Shown piece by piece: positions 33,232 through 41,856 of a stretch of DNA of 64,000 nt. Position 1 is the first letter of the stretch. Each line of letters opens with the position of its first letter. The translations under genes and the position numbers were made by a program. Under the pieces are notes generated by a model. The model made no database searches, had not been told where the DNA came from, and saw only the letters and a program-made list of their open reading frames with translations. Source of the DNA: an uncultured Microbacteriaceae bacterium (GTDB taxonomy: Bacteria; Actinomycetota; Actinomycetes; Actinomycetales; Microbacteriaceae); assembly GCA_947487835.1 (NCBI GenBank), contig CANKXX010000003.1:540793-604792 (forward strand). Reading direction: 5' to 3'.

Positions 33232-33262
33232 GGGCGCGTGCTGCCGCTCAGGGATGGGCCGG
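33232..33262 (+). repeat. 31-bp direct repeat, copy 2
   Basis: Identical to the copy at 33170-33200. It ends directly before TAGGCT (33263-33268), the probable -10 box of the following gene, so the repeat provides the upstream promoter region. Confidence 0.9.
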
Positions 33263-33297
33263 TAGGCTGGGGGCACGCAATGAGAAGAGGTCGTGCC

Positions 33298-33921
33298 GTG
33301 TCGTCTGGCATCGTCGCGCCCGGGGTGAACTACTGGCGCGTTCCACTCGCCCGGGCCGTCCTGGCCCTCGCGCTCGCGGCGGTCACCACCTTCACGGTCG
33401 GTCATTCGCCCGAGTTCGGACTCCTCGTCTTCGGTGCCTTCGCCCTGCTCTCGGGCCTGCTGACGGCGGCCCTCACGGCCGTGAGCCTGACCGACCGTCG
33501 CCTGCGCTCGCTGTTCCTGGTGCACGGCGCCGTCTCGGTGGTCGTCGGCGTCGCCGCGCTCATCGGCGCGTCCGCGGGGCTCCTCTTCTACCTGTACCTC
33601 GTGAGCGTCTGGGCGGCCGTGACCGGCTTCCTCGAGCTCTACGCCGGCCTGCGCAGCCGGGGCAGGGTCGCGGCGGCGAAGGACTGGCTGACCGTCGGCG
33701 CCGCCACCGCCGTGCTCGCGCTCGCGTTCCTCCTCGTGCCCCCGGACTACGCGGAGACGTTCTCCGCGGCGGACGGCGTCGACGGCGTCGTCACCGCGTC
33801 CGTCCTCGGGGTCGGGCTGCTCGGAGCGTACGGCGCCCTGCTCGGCGTCTACCTGATCATCGCGGCACTGTCCCTGAAGTGGGCCCCGGCCGAGACGGCC
33901 GCCGCACAAGGAGAGAAGTGA
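33298..33921 (+). CDS. Small integral membrane protein (unknown function)
   Basis: A 207-residue protein with about six hydrophobic segments (about 15-35, 37-60, 67-90, 93-112, 125-145, 165-190), the pattern of HdeD/DUF308-like membrane proteins, though I cannot make a firm family match. GTG 33298 has AGAAGAGG seven bases upstream and lies about 23 bases after the expected transcription start of a TAGGCT box; an in-frame ATG at 33280 would add six residues. The stop lies three bases before the next gene's ATG. Confidence 0.72.
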   Translation: MSSGIVAPGVNYWRVPLARAVLALALAAVTTFTVGHSPEFGLLVFGAFALLSGLLTAALTAVSLTDRRLRSLFLVHGAVSVVVGVAALIGASAGLLFYLYLVSVWAAVTGFLELYAGLRSRGRVAAAKDWLTVGAATAVLALAFLLVPPDYAETFSAADGVDGVVTASVLGVGLLGAYGALLGVYLIIAALSLKWAPAETAAAQGEK

Positions 33922-33923
33922 CC

Positions 33924-34202
33924 ATGGATTCACCCAGCCGCCGCGACCGGCTCCGTCCCCTCGAACTGGTCGGCCTGTCGTTCGTGCTCGCGCTGTTCGC
34001 GGGCGTCATCGTGCTGCTGAGCACCCGCAACCTCGAGTACGGCGGCATCGCCCTCGGCATCGCCTTCATCGGCTCCCTCGTCGGACTGGCGATGCTCACC
34101 CTCGCCACGAAGCCGAACCGCACCGAGCTCGGCGACATCGAGGAGCAGAACCGCCACGAGGGTCCCGGGCACGACGGGCCCGGCCGCGGTCACGGAGCCT
34201 GA
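33924..34202 (+). CDS. Small two-helix membrane protein (unknown function)
   Basis: A 92-residue protein with two hydrophobic segments (about 13-33 and 37-58) and a hydrophilic, Gly/His-rich tail (GPGHDGPGRGHGA). ATG 33924 has AAGGAG ten bases upstream; a GTG at 33918 overlapping the previous stop is too close to that site. It is probably cotranslated with the upstream membrane protein. I do not recognise a family. Confidence 0.7.
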   Translation: MDSPSRRDRLRPLELVGLSFVLALFAGVIVLLSTRNLEYGGIALGIAFIGSLVGLAMLTLATKPNRTELGDIEEQNRHEGPGHDGPGRGHGA

Positions 34203-34216
34203 TCCGGCTCCGCCCT

Positions 34217-34281
34217 CCCGTGAGGTGCCGGAATCGGTCCCTCTTCCGGCGAGAACAGGACCGGATCGGGCACCTCACGGG
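34217..34281. terminator. Structured bidirectional terminator region
   Basis: CCCGTGAGGTGCC (34217-34229) is matched exactly by GGCACCTCACGGG (34269-34281). The loop itself can pair (CCGGAA with TTCCGG, CGGTCC with GGACCG). It sits between a plus-strand gene and purB on the minus strand, where two transcripts converge. Confidence 0.65.
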
Positions 34282-34314
34282 TGACGGCGTGGCGCCGCGG
34301 CGGGGCCGGGACCG

Positions 34315-35700
34315 CTAGAGCTCGATGTGGGCGACGAGGTCGCTCGCGAGACCGGCGTAACCCGCCGGGGTGAGTGCGAGCAGGCGCTGCTTCGCGTCGT
34401 CGCCGATGTCCAGTCCGGCGACGAACTCGCGCAGGTCCTCGCCGCTGATCCGCTTGCCACGGGTGAGCTCCTTGAGCACCGCGTACGGGTCGGCGATCGA
34501 GCTGCGCCCGGCGACGATCTCCGCGCGGATGACGGTCTGGATCGCCTCGCCGAGGATCTCCCAGTTGCCGTCGAGGTCGGCGGCCAGCAGGGCGTGGTCC
34601 ACGTCCAGCTCGCCCAGCCCGCGACGGATGTTGTCGAGCGCGAGTACCGAGTGGCCGAGCGCGACGCCGACGTTGCGCTGCGTCGTCGAGTCGGTGAGGT
34701 CGCGCTGCAGCCGCGAGGTCACGAGGGTCGCCGAGAGCGAGTCGAGCAGCGCGGTGGAGAGCTCGAGGTTCGCCTCGGCGTTCTCGAACCGGATCGGGTT
34801 GATCTTGTGCGGCATGGTGGACGACCCGGTGGCGCCGGCCTGCGGGATCTGCCGGAAGTAGCCGAGCGAGATGTAGGTCCACACGTCGGTGCACAGGTTG
34901 TGCAGGACGCGGTTGACGTGGGCGATGCGCCCGTAGAGCTGGGCCTGCCAGTCGTGCGGCTCGATCTGCGTCGTCAGCGGGTTCCAGATGAGGCCGAGGG
35001 ATGTCACGAACTCGCGTGACACGGCCGGCCAGTCCACGGCGGAGTCCGCCGCGACGTGGGCGGCGAAGGTGCCGGTGGCACCGCTGAACTTGCCCAGGTA
35101 CTCGACGTCCTCGACCTCGGCGAGCAGACGCTCGATGCGGTAGACGAAGACGGCGATCTCCTTGCCGAGGGTCGTGGGGGTCGCCGGCTGCCCGTGGGTG
35201 CGGGAGAGCATCGCGTCGGCCCGGTACTCGACCGCCCGCGTGCGCAGCGCGTCGAGCACCGCTCGCGCCCGGGGAAGCCAGATCTCGCGGACCGCGGACT
35301 CGATGACCAGGGCGTAGGAGAGGTTGTTGATGTCCTCGCTCGTGCAGGCGAAGTGCGTGAGCTCGGCGATGCCCGACAGCCCGAGCGAGTCCAGGCGGCG
35401 GCGCACGAGGTACTCGACCGCCTTGACGTCGTGACGCGTCGTGGCCTCCAGCTCGGCGAGCTCGTCGATCTCCGCCTGGCCGAAGCCGGTCACGACGGCG
35501 CGGAGCGCGGCCGCCTGGTCGACCGACAGGGGGGTCGAGCCGAACATCGAGTGGTCCGTGAGGTAGAGGAGCCACTCGACCTCGACCTGCACGCGTGCCC
35601 GGTTCAGCCCGGCCTCCGAGAGGTACTCGCCGAGGTCGCTCACGGCGGGGTAGTAGCGCCCGTCGAGCGGGCTGAGCACCTGGGGAGGAAGGGACGTCAT
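34315..35700 (-). CDS. purB: Adenylosuccinate lyase
   Basis: A 461-residue fumarase/aspartase-superfamily enzyme that cleaves SAICAR and adenylosuccinate in purine synthesis. Motifs are LSPLDGRYYPAVSDLGEYLS at the start, LTHFACTSEDINNLSYAL, SRTHGQPATPTTLGKE (catalytic His), and the mobile loop signature GSSTMPHKINPIRFENAEANL. The order and length fit the E. coli-like subgroup. ATG 35700 has AGGAGA eight bases upstream. It stands alone, with a structured terminator at its 3' side. Confidence 0.95.
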   Translation of the reverse strand: MTSLPPQVLSPLDGRYYPAVSDLGEYLSEAGLNRARVQVEVEWLLYLTDHSMFGSTPLSVDQAAALRAVVTGFGQAEIDELAELEATTRHDVKAVEYLVRRRLDSLGLSGIAELTHFACTSEDINNLSYALVIESAVREIWLPRARAVLDALRTRAVEYRADAMLSRTHGQPATPTTLGKEIAVFVYRIERLLAEVEDVEYLGKFSGATGTFAAHVAADSAVDWPAVSREFVTSLGLIWNPLTTQIEPHDWQAQLYGRIAHVNRVLHNLCTDVWTYISLGYFRQIPQAGATGSSTMPHKINPIRFENAEANLELSTALLDSLSATLVTSRLQRDLTDSTTQRNVGVALGHSVLALDNIRRGLGELDVDHALLAADLDGNWEILGEAIQTVIRAEIVAGRSSIADPYAVLKELTRGKRISGEDLREFVAGLDIGDDAKQRLLALTPAGYAGLASDLVAHIEL

Positions 35701-36170
35701 TCGAGGGATCTCCTACTCGTGCGGGCGCAGCTCCGGCTCGATCGGCCGGAAGAGGCGGGCGCCCGCGCGCTCAATTCTCTCAACATCCGCGCCGAAGCCC
35801 CCGCGCTCCGGGAATCCGGGCGCGGATGCCCGCCTTTCCCGCCGCTCGTGGCCGCCCTCAGCCGGGGGGGCGCAATTCAGCAGATTCCGGCTGAGGCCCG
35901 GTGTGTCGACGCGTGGACGCGGCGTGTCGGGGGAGATCTGCTGAATTGCGCAGGTGGTGTACCCCGGAGGTGCCGAGCGGGGCAGCGGGCGTCCCTCAGG
36001 GTGCTGCCGCCGCTCACCCCGCCCTCGCCGCTCTCGCCGCTCTCGCCGCTCTCACCGAGTGCGCCGCTCCCGCACAGCGGGCCCAGCGGCGCGGGCGCCC
36101 ACATCTTCGCGGCCGACGACCGGGAGCCACCCGGCCGTCGCCGACCCTGGTGCCGTGGGAAGGATCGGCG
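35701..36170. other. Non-coding spacer upstream of purB with an 80-bp palindromic element
   Basis: About 470 bases between the divergent purB and the small WXG-like gene. Apart from the 80-base inverted-repeat element at 35871-35950 it contains a simple CTCTCGCCG-type tandem tract near 36026-36056. I see no credible gene; frames reaching back from 36171 (to 35901 or 35954) are Arg- and Ser-rich read-through. Confidence 0.65.
35871..35950. repeat. 80-bp inverted-repeat element, copy 1
   Basis: Fifteen-base arms CGCAATTCAGCAGAT and ATCTGCTGAATTGCG flank a 50-base centre that contains GGCGTGTCG. A second element with the same outer ten bases and the same inner motif lies at 52862-52940, also between genes. 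The size and ends suggest a dispersed REP- or MITE-like family. Confidence 0.75.
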
Positions 36171-36443
36171 ATGGTGGACGGTGGCGCGGATGCCCGCACG
36201 GAGTACGAGGTCGCGCTGCTGCAGCGCCAGCGGGAGGAGCTCGGCAGACAGGTCGCCCGCCTCGCGGCTCTCCGACGGGTTCTGCCGACCGGCGGCACGG
36301 TCTACTGGCGGTCCCGGGCGCAGCAGCGGTACCTCGAGCGGCTGACCCGGCTCGAGGACCTCCTGGAGAGCGCGGCGGCCGAACTGCAGGGCGCGCTCGC
36401 GGCCACGGGCACCGCCCTCGCCCGGCGGGAGCGGCCGGCATGA
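36171..36443 (+). CDS. Small helical protein, WXG100-like
   Basis: A 90-residue, almost wholly helical protein. Residues about 10-35 (EYEVALLQRQREELGRQVAR) and 50-85 form two amphipathic helices separated by a turn with VYWRSRAQQRYLERL. The Trp followed by a helix with spaced Tyr, Leu and Ala recalls the W-x-G turn of ESX substrates, though the Gly is replaced. ATG 36171 has GGAAGGA upstream. It ends overlapping the next gene's ATG by four bases, so the two are coupled. No secretion gene is nearby. The family is not certain. Confidence 0.55.
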   Translation: MVDGGADARTEYEVALLQRQREELGRQVARLAALRRVLPTGGTVYWRSRAQQRYLERLTRLEDLLESAAAELQGALAATGTALARRERPA

Positions 36444-38044
36444 GCGGCGACCTCGTCGTCTCCGGCGGCGGATCGACGGCCGTCGCGACGGAGGAGCTGC
36501 TGGAGCACGCCCAGGATCTCGAGCAGATCCGCGACGGGCTCGAGGGGTGCCGCGCGCGGCTGGCGTCCTGGCCGTTGATCGAGGAGGTGGACGCCAGGGT
36601 CGGGAACCACCTCACCTGGGCGCGCGGGGCCGTCGAGGACGCCCTTCTGGAGAGCGGCAGCATCGCACGGGCGCTGCGCCGGTCCGCCGAGCGGTACGGG
36701 GCTCTCGAGCGGTCACTCGCGCTCGTGCAGCGCACGGCGGGGGAGGCGGTGGCCTACTGGGCCGGCACGCTCCTGCCGGGTATCGTCGTCACCCACGGGC
36801 CGGCCGTCGCACTCGCGCTCGCCGTGGGCGCGGCGACGATCGCGACCCCGCAGGGGCGGTCGGCCGTCGTGGGCACCGGCGAGTGGCTGCGCGAGAACCC
36901 CGCCGTCGTGAACAACGCCGTCGTCGCGTCCCTGACCCGCACGGCCGTGTCGTCCGTCGACGACTTCGGGTTGGGCGCCGTGCTCGCACCCCCGGTGGTG
37001 CGACACCTCCTCGGCGAGCGGGGGCTCGACCTCGGCCTGCCGGTGGCCGGCGCGGTGGTCACGGGCGCGGCGGGGGCCGCCGGCCTGCTGCGGGAGAGCC
37101 AGGTTGCCGTGCGGCGGGTGCCCCTGACGGCCTCGCCCGCGATGCCCGAGACGCCTGCGACTCCTGTGCCTGCGACTCCTGTGCCTGCAACTCCTGTGCC
37201 CGCGGCCGGCACCGCGGGCACGGGTGGCGGCGTGGGCGCCCAGCCGGTTCCGGCTGCCGTCACCCCACCGCGCGGCTTCGCGGACCTCGCGTCACGGGTG
37301 CCCCGCGGCGCCGCCGGTGGCGCCCAGATCCGGGTCGAGCAGTACGGTGACGGCGAGGCCGGGCGGCGCTTCGTGGTCTACGTCGCGGGCACGGCGGACG
37401 CGTCGCCGCGCTCATCGGCAGACCCCTGGGACGTCACCTCGGACATCGGCACGGTGACCGGTGCCGACGCCGGTGCGGTCCGCGCCACCGAGCAGGCGAT
37501 GCGCGACGCCGGTGTCGGACCGGACGACCGCGTACTGCTCGCCGGCTACTCGCTCGGCGGCATCGTGGCGCGGGAGGTCGCCGACCGCGGCACGTTCCCC
37601 GTCGACGGCGTGCTCACCCTGGGGTCCCCGGTCGGGCAGATCCCCGTACCCGAGGGCGTCGCCGCCGTGTCGGTCGAGCACAGCGAGGACGTGCTCGCGG
37701 CGCTCGGCGGACACGGGCTCGCCGCGGATGACGGCGGCGGCGCCGTGCTGGTGCGCCGCTCCGTGGCCACCGAGCTGCCGGAGGGCGGTGCGACGCTCTT
37801 CGCGGCGCACGCGTTCGACCGCTACGCCGAGACGGCGGCGCTGCTCGACGAGTCCGAGGAGGAGCGGATCGGTGCCTTCCGGTCGACGCTCTCGACCTTC
37901 GTGGGCGACCACGAGCAGGGCGCGGTGTCGCTGTGGCGCGCCGACCGCGTGCCGGACGTTCCGGAGACGGGAGCGGCTCCGCAGGCGGTCGTGCCGGTCA
38001 GTCCCGGTCGCGGCGGGCGAACGGACGCAGGAGAAGCCCGATGA
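36440..38044 (+). CDS. Alpha/beta-hydrolase-like protein with N-terminal helical domain
   Basis: A 534-residue protein of three parts. Residues 1-95 are helical and coiled-coil-like ([20 protein letters not shown]). Residues about 97-200 are hydrophobic, with one or two possible membrane segments. A Pro/Ala/Thr linker with three 15-base DNA repeats (about 233-255) leads to a C-terminal hydrolase-like domain. The nucleophile elbow GYSLGG puts Ser371 as catalytic residue, and a His in FAAHAFDRY near 455 could complete a triad. There is no signal peptide. Coupled to the WXG-like gene, it could be an exported lipase-type effector; this is inference. Its last 47 bases overlap the convergent holin-like gene. 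Confidence 0.6.
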   Translation: MSGDLVVSGGGSTAVATEELLEHAQDLEQIRDGLEGCRARLASWPLIEEVDARVGNHLTWARGAVEDALLESGSIARALRRSAERYGALERSLALVQRTAGEAVAYWAGTLLPGIVVTHGPAVALALAVGAATIATPQGRSAVVGTGEWLRENPAVVNNAVVASLTRTAVSSVDDFGLGAVLAPPVVRHLLGERGLDLGLPVAGAVVTGAAGAAGLLRESQVAVRRVPLTASPAMPETPATPVPATPVPATPVPAAGTAGTGGGVGAQPVPAAVTPPRGFADLASRVPRGAAGGAQIRVEQYGDGEAGRRFVVYVAGTADASPRSSADPWDVTSDIGTVTGADAGAVRATEQAMRDAGVGPDDRVLLAGYSLGGIVAREVADRGTFPVDGVLTLGSPVGQIPVPEGVAAVSVEHSEDVLAALGGHGLAADDGGGAVLVRRSVATELPEGGATLFAAHAFDRYAETAALLDESEEERIGAFRSTLSTFVGDHEQGAVSLWRADRVPDVPETGAAPQAVVPVSPGRGGRTDAGEAR

Positions 38045-38399
38045 TCCAGCTGAACAGTGCCATCAGCAGGGCGCCGAGCACGCCCCACCAGAAGCCGTCG
38101 ACGGACAGCCCGAAGCCGAGCAGACCGGAGATCCACGCGACGAGGAGGAAGAGCAGCCCGTTCACGATGAGCGCGATGAGGCCGAGGGTCAGGAGGTACA
38201 GGGGGAACGCGACGATCTTGATCGCGGTGCCGATGACGCCGTTGACGATGCCGAACAGCAGGCCGAGCAGCAGGTACGTCAGCACGGCGGCGAGCGGGTT
38301 GCCCTGCTCGTACGGCGTGACGTGCGTGCCGGCCACGATCAGTGTCGTCAGCCACAGCGCGATCGCGTTCGTGACCGTCGAGATCAGGAATTTCGGCAT
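37998..38399 (-). CDS. Phage-holin-IV-like small membrane protein
   Basis: A 133-residue protein with four hydrophobic segments (about 5-25, 33-55, 62-85, 95-120). The start [20 protein letters not shown] fits the family of mycobacterial-type four-helix phage holins (PF04020 type), which are common chromosomal proteins of unknown function in actinobacteria. There is no phage gene around it. Its 3' end overlaps the hydrolase-like gene on the other strand by 47 bases (37998-38044). It is divergent from the aminotransferase gene, 75 bases away. Confidence 0.8.
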   Translation of the reverse strand: MPKFLISTVTNAIALWLTTLIVAGTHVTPYEQGNPLAAVLTYLLLGLLFGIVNGVIGTAIKIVAFPLYLLTLGLIALIVNGLLFLLVAWISGLLGFGLSVDGFWWGVLGALLMALFSWIIGLLLRPFARRDRD

Positions 38400-38460
38400 A
38401 TGCCCACTATGGCATCGTCGCTCCCGCCGCCACCACGGGAGTCGCGCCCCACCCGCCGCA

Positions 38461-38466
38461 TAGACT
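38461..38466 (+). promoter_or_regulatory. -10 box for a near-leaderless hisC-like transcript
   Basis: TAGACT ends eight bases before GTG 38475. The start point is expected at or within one or two bases of the start codon, and there is no Shine-Dalgarno. Confidence 0.55.
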
Positions 38467-38474
38467 CTGGTGCC

Positions 38475-39578
38475 GTGAGCGCCCCCGACGACCAGCCCCC
38501 CGTTCGCCTGCGGCCCGAGATCGTCGCGCTCCCCGCCTACCGCCAGGGCAACCCGGCGTCCGACGACAGCTTCAAGCTCTCCTCGAACGAGAACCCGTTC
38601 GAGCCGCTGCCCGGCGTCCTCGAGGCGATCGCGGACGTGCGCTCGATCAACCGCTACCCGGACGCCACCGCCGGCGCGCTGCGGGAGGCGCTCGCCGCGC
38701 GCTACGGCGTCACGCCGGACGAGGTGCACGTGGGCGCCGGATCGGTGTCGCTGCTCGCGCAGTTCATCCAGGCCGCCGCGGGCGCGGGCGACGAGGTCGT
38801 GTACCCCTGGCGGTCCTTCGAGGCCTACCCCGGGCTCGTCACGGTCGCGGGCGCGACCGGCGTGCCGGTGCCGAACCACCCGGACGGCAGCCTCGACGTC
38901 GCCGGACTCGCCGCGGCCGTGACCCCGCGGACCCGGGTCGTGCTGGTCTGCACGCCCAACAACCCGACCGGCACCGTCGTGACCGCGCCCGAGTTCGCCG
39001 CCCTGATGGAGCGCGTCCCGTCCGACGTGCTCGTGCTGCTCGACGAGGCGTACATCGAGTTCGTGCGCGAGCCGGCGGCCGTGAACGGCGTTCCCCTGCT
39101 CTCGCGGTACCCGAACCTCGTCGTGCTCCGCACCTTCTCCAAGGCCTACGGCCTCGCCGGCCTGCGCGTCGGCTACGCGCTCGGGCCGGCCCGCGTGCTC
39201 GACGCCGCGCGGTCGACCGCGATCCCGCTCTCGGTCACCGCGGTCGCCACCGGGGCGGCCCTCGCCTCGCTCGAGCGCGAGCCCGAGCTCCTGGAACGCG
39301 TCGACCGGCTCGTGCTGCTCCGCGACCGGGTGCGCCAGGCCCTGCTCGACCAGGGCTGGGCGGTCCCGGCAGCGCACGGCAACTTCGTCTGGCTGCCGAC
39401 CGGCGAGGACACGGCGCGGGCCGCCGAGGTGTTCGCCGAGCACGGGATCGTCGTGCGCGCCTTCCCGCCGGAGGGCATCCGGGTGAGCATCGGGGAGGAG
39501 GAGTCTGTGGACAAACTCCTAAAGGCTTCGGCGGACATTGTCCGCAACCTCACGAAGACGGCTGAGGGGCGCCGGTAG
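38475..39578 (+). CDS. hisC: Histidinol-phosphate/aromatic aminotransferase (class II)
   Basis: A 367-residue PLP enzyme of the HisC family. Seen are [15 protein letters not shown], the cofactor segment [34 protein letters not shown] and the Schiff-base lysine in [17 protein letters not shown]. The standard reaction is histidinol phosphate plus 2-oxoglutarate, but paralogues outside his operons (HisC2/Pat) act on aromatic amino acids, and no other his gene is near, so that is a real alternative. The GTG 38475 is nearly leaderless. The stop codon TAG forms the first three bases of the next gene's -10 box. Confidence 0.87.
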   Translation: MSAPDDQPPVRLRPEIVALPAYRQGNPASDDSFKLSSNENPFEPLPGVLEAIADVRSINRYPDATAGALREALAARYGVTPDEVHVGAGSVSLLAQFIQAAAGAGDEVVYPWRSFEAYPGLVTVAGATGVPVPNHPDGSLDVAGLAAAVTPRTRVVLVCTPNNPTGTVVTAPEFAALMERVPSDVLVLLDEAYIEFVREPAAVNGVPLLSRYPNLVVLRTFSKAYGLAGLRVGYALGPARVLDAARSTAIPLSVTAVATGAALASLEREPELLERVDRLVLLRDRVRQALLDQGWAVPAAHGNFVWLPTGEDTARAAEVFAEHGIVVRAFPPEGIRVSIGEEESVDKLLKASADIVRNLTKTAEGRR

Positions 39579-39581
39579 GTT
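39576..39581 (+). promoter_or_regulatory. -10 box of the oxoacid dehydrogenase operon (leaderless)
   Basis: TAGGTT overlaps the stop codon TAG of the upstream aminotransferase and ends six bases before the E1alpha ATG at 39588. This implies a leaderless start and a promoter embedded in the end of the previous gene. Confidence 0.62.
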
Positions 39582-39587
39582 AGTCGA

Positions 39588-40724
39588 ATGGCGGAATCCG
39601 AAACGACGGTGTCCCTGCTCTCCGCGGAGGGCAGGCTGGAGCCCACCCCCTCCGCCGAGCAGTTCCTGCCCTACTTCGAGAAGCTCACCGAGGCCGACTA
39701 CCGGCAGTTCTACGCCGACATGGCGCAGATCCGGGCCTTCGACGCCGAGGCGACCCACCTGCAGCGGCAGGGCCAGATGGGTCTCTGGCCGCCGAGCACC
39801 GGTCAGGAGGGTGCTCAGGTCGGCTCCGCGCGGGCGTCCCGGCCGCAGGACCACATCTTCCCCTCCTACCGCGAGCACGCCGTCGGCCTGATCCGCGGCA
39901 TCGACCTCCTCGGCATCATCGAGCTGATGCGCGGCACGACGCACGGCGGCTGGAATCCGCAGGAGACGAACTTCCACCTCTACACGCTCGTGATCGGCTC
40001 CCAGGCCCTGCACGCCACCGGGTACGCCATGGGCGTGACGTTCGACGGCGCCGTGGGCACGGGCGACCCCGAGAGCGACACCGCCGTGATGGTCTACTTC
40101 GGCGACGGCGCCACGAGCCAGGGCGACGTGAGCGAGGCCCTGGTGTTCGCCGCCAGCTTCCAGACCCCGCAGGTCTTCTTCCTGCAGAACAACCACTGGG
40201 CGATCTCCGTGCCCGTGAGCACGCAGTCGCGCGTCCCGCTCTACCTCCGCCCGCGCGGGTTCGGCATCCCGAGCACGCAGATCGACGGCAACGACGTGTT
40301 CGCCAGCTACGCCGTCACCGCCAAGTACCTCGACGACGCGCGCAGCGGGCGCGGGCCCGGTTTCATCGAGGCCCTGACCTACCGCATCGGCGCGCACACC
40401 ACGAGCGACGACCCGACCAAGTACCGCACCGACGACGAGCTCGCCTCCTGGGTGAAGCGCGACCCGGTCCTGCGGCTCGAGACCTACCTGCGCGGCCTCG
40501 GCGCCGACGACGCGTTCTTCGACGGGGTGCGCGACGAGGCGGCCGACCTCGCCGCGGACATCCGCCGTCGCACCCTCGCGCTCGGCACGCCGCCCGTCGG
40601 CAAGATCTTCGACCACGTGTACTCCGATCCGCACCCCGTCATCGAGGAGCAGAGGGAGTGGCTGGCCCAGTACGAGGCGTCGTTCGACGACGTGCCGGCG
40701 TCGGCGGAGGGAGAGCGGGCATGA
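39588..40724 (+). CDS. bkdA: 2-Oxoacid dehydrogenase E1 component, alpha subunit
   Basis: A 378-residue thiamine diphosphate enzyme subunit that decarboxylates branched-chain 2-oxoacids (or pyruvate) and passes the acyl group to lipoyl-E2. The TPP motif begins [19 protein letters not shown] and ends with NNHW. The phosphorylation-loop region of mitochondrial enzymes is represented by [16 protein letters not shown]. It begins the operon with E1beta and E2. The ATG is leaderless and its stop overlaps the E1beta ATG (ATGA). No E3 gene is in the window. Confidence 0.92.
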   Translation: MAESETTVSLLSAEGRLEPTPSAEQFLPYFEKLTEADYRQFYADMAQIRAFDAEATHLQRQGQMGLWPPSTGQEGAQVGSARASRPQDHIFPSYREHAVGLIRGIDLLGIIELMRGTTHGGWNPQETNFHLYTLVIGSQALHATGYAMGVTFDGAVGTGDPESDTAVMVYFGDGATSQGDVSEALVFAASFQTPQVFFLQNNHWAISVPVSTQSRVPLYLRPRGFGIPSTQIDGNDVFASYAVTAKYLDDARSGRGPGFIEALTYRIGAHTTSDDPTKYRTDDELASWVKRDPVLRLETYLRGLGADDAFFDGVRDEAADLAADIRRRTLALGTPPVGKIFDHVYSDPHPVIEEQREWLAQYEASFDDVPASAEGERA

Positions 40725-41806
40725 CCGACATCACGACCGCGCAGACCGGAGTGACTGTGGACAGCGAGGCAATTGCGCCGTCGTCGCCCGCGCAGAGCAT
40801 GCAGACCGCGCCGGCCGCGGCGGTGGACTCCATCCAGACCATGCCGCTCGGCCGCGCCCTGAACGCCGGCCTGCGCAAGGCACTGCAGGACGACGACCGC
40901 GTGCTGCTGATGGGCGAGGACATCGGCACGCTCGGCGGCGTGTTCCGCGTCACCGAGGGACTGCAGAAGGAGTTCGGCCCGCAGCGCGTCATCGACACGC
41001 CGCTCGCGGAGTCCGGCATCGTCGGCACCGCCATCGGCCTGGCCATGCGCGGCTACCGCCCGGTGTGCGAGATCCAGTTCGACGGGTTCATCTACCCCGG
41101 CTTCGACCAGATCACGAGCCAGCTCGCGAAGATCACCAACCGGCACGAGGGCTCGGTGAGCATGCCCGTGGTCATTCGCGTGCCCTACGGCGGCCACATC
41201 GGCGCCATCGAGCACCACCAGGAGAGCCCGGAGGCGTACTTCGCGCACACCGCCGGCCTCCGCGTGGTCAGCCCGAGCACGCCGAACGACGCCTACTGGA
41301 TGATTCAGGAGGCCATCGCGAGCAACGACCCGGTGATGTTCTTCGAACCGAAGGCGCGCTACTGGCCGAAGGGCGAGGTGAGCCTGGCCGGGAACCCGGT
41401 GCCGCTGCACGCGAGCCGCGTGGCCCGCGAGGGCACCGAGGTGACCCTCGTCGGTCACGGCGCCATGGTCACGATGCTGCTGCAGGCGGCCGAGCTCGCC
41501 GCTCAGGAGGGCACGAGCGTCGAGGTCATCGACCTGCGGTCGCTCTCGCCCATCGACTACGGCCCCATCCTGCAGTCGGTGCACAAGACCGGCCGGCTCG
41601 TGGTGGCCCAGGAGGCCCCCGGCTTCGTGAGCGTCGGCTCCGAGATCGCGGCGACCGTGACCGAGCGCGCGTTCTACTCGCTCCAGGCACCCGTGCTGCG
41701 GGTGGCCGGGTTCGACGCGCCCTTCCCGCCCGCCAAGGTCGAGTCGCTCTACCTCCCCGACGCCGACCGCGTGCTCGACGCGATCGACCGTTCCCTCGCC
41801 TACTGA
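40721..41806 (+). CDS. bkdB: 2-Oxoacid dehydrogenase E1 component, beta subunit
   Basis: A 361-residue transketolase-like subunit paired with the preceding E1alpha. The family segments [48 protein letters not shown] and the C-terminal SFDA-type region ([17 protein letters not shown]) are present. About 40 residues before the core are a variable extension. ATG 40721 overlaps the E1alpha stop; the longer frame from 40658 lies inside E1alpha. It is followed after 50 bases by E2. Confidence 0.93.
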   Translation: MTDITTAQTGVTVDSEAIAPSSPAQSMQTAPAAAVDSIQTMPLGRALNAGLRKALQDDDRVLLMGEDIGTLGGVFRVTEGLQKEFGPQRVIDTPLAESGIVGTAIGLAMRGYRPVCEIQFDGFIYPGFDQITSQLAKITNRHEGSVSMPVVIRVPYGGHIGAIEHHQESPEAYFAHTAGLRVVSPSTPNDAYWMIQEAIASNDPVMFFEPKARYWPKGEVSLAGNPVPLHASRVAREGTEVTLVGHGAMVTMLLQAAELAAQEGTSVEVIDLRSLSPIDYGPILQSVHKTGRLVVAQEAPGFVSVGSEIAATVTERAFYSLQAPVLRVAGFDAPFPPAKVESLYLPDADRVLDAIDRSLAY

Positions 41807-41856
41807 CGAGGGCGTCCGCCTTCTTCGAACATCCCGCGACAGCATCCGGAGTCACC

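Noticed and set aside
37998..38399. Prophage remnant suggested by the holin-like gene
   Set aside because: No other phage genes; this small membrane family is a common chromosomal resident in actinobacteria.
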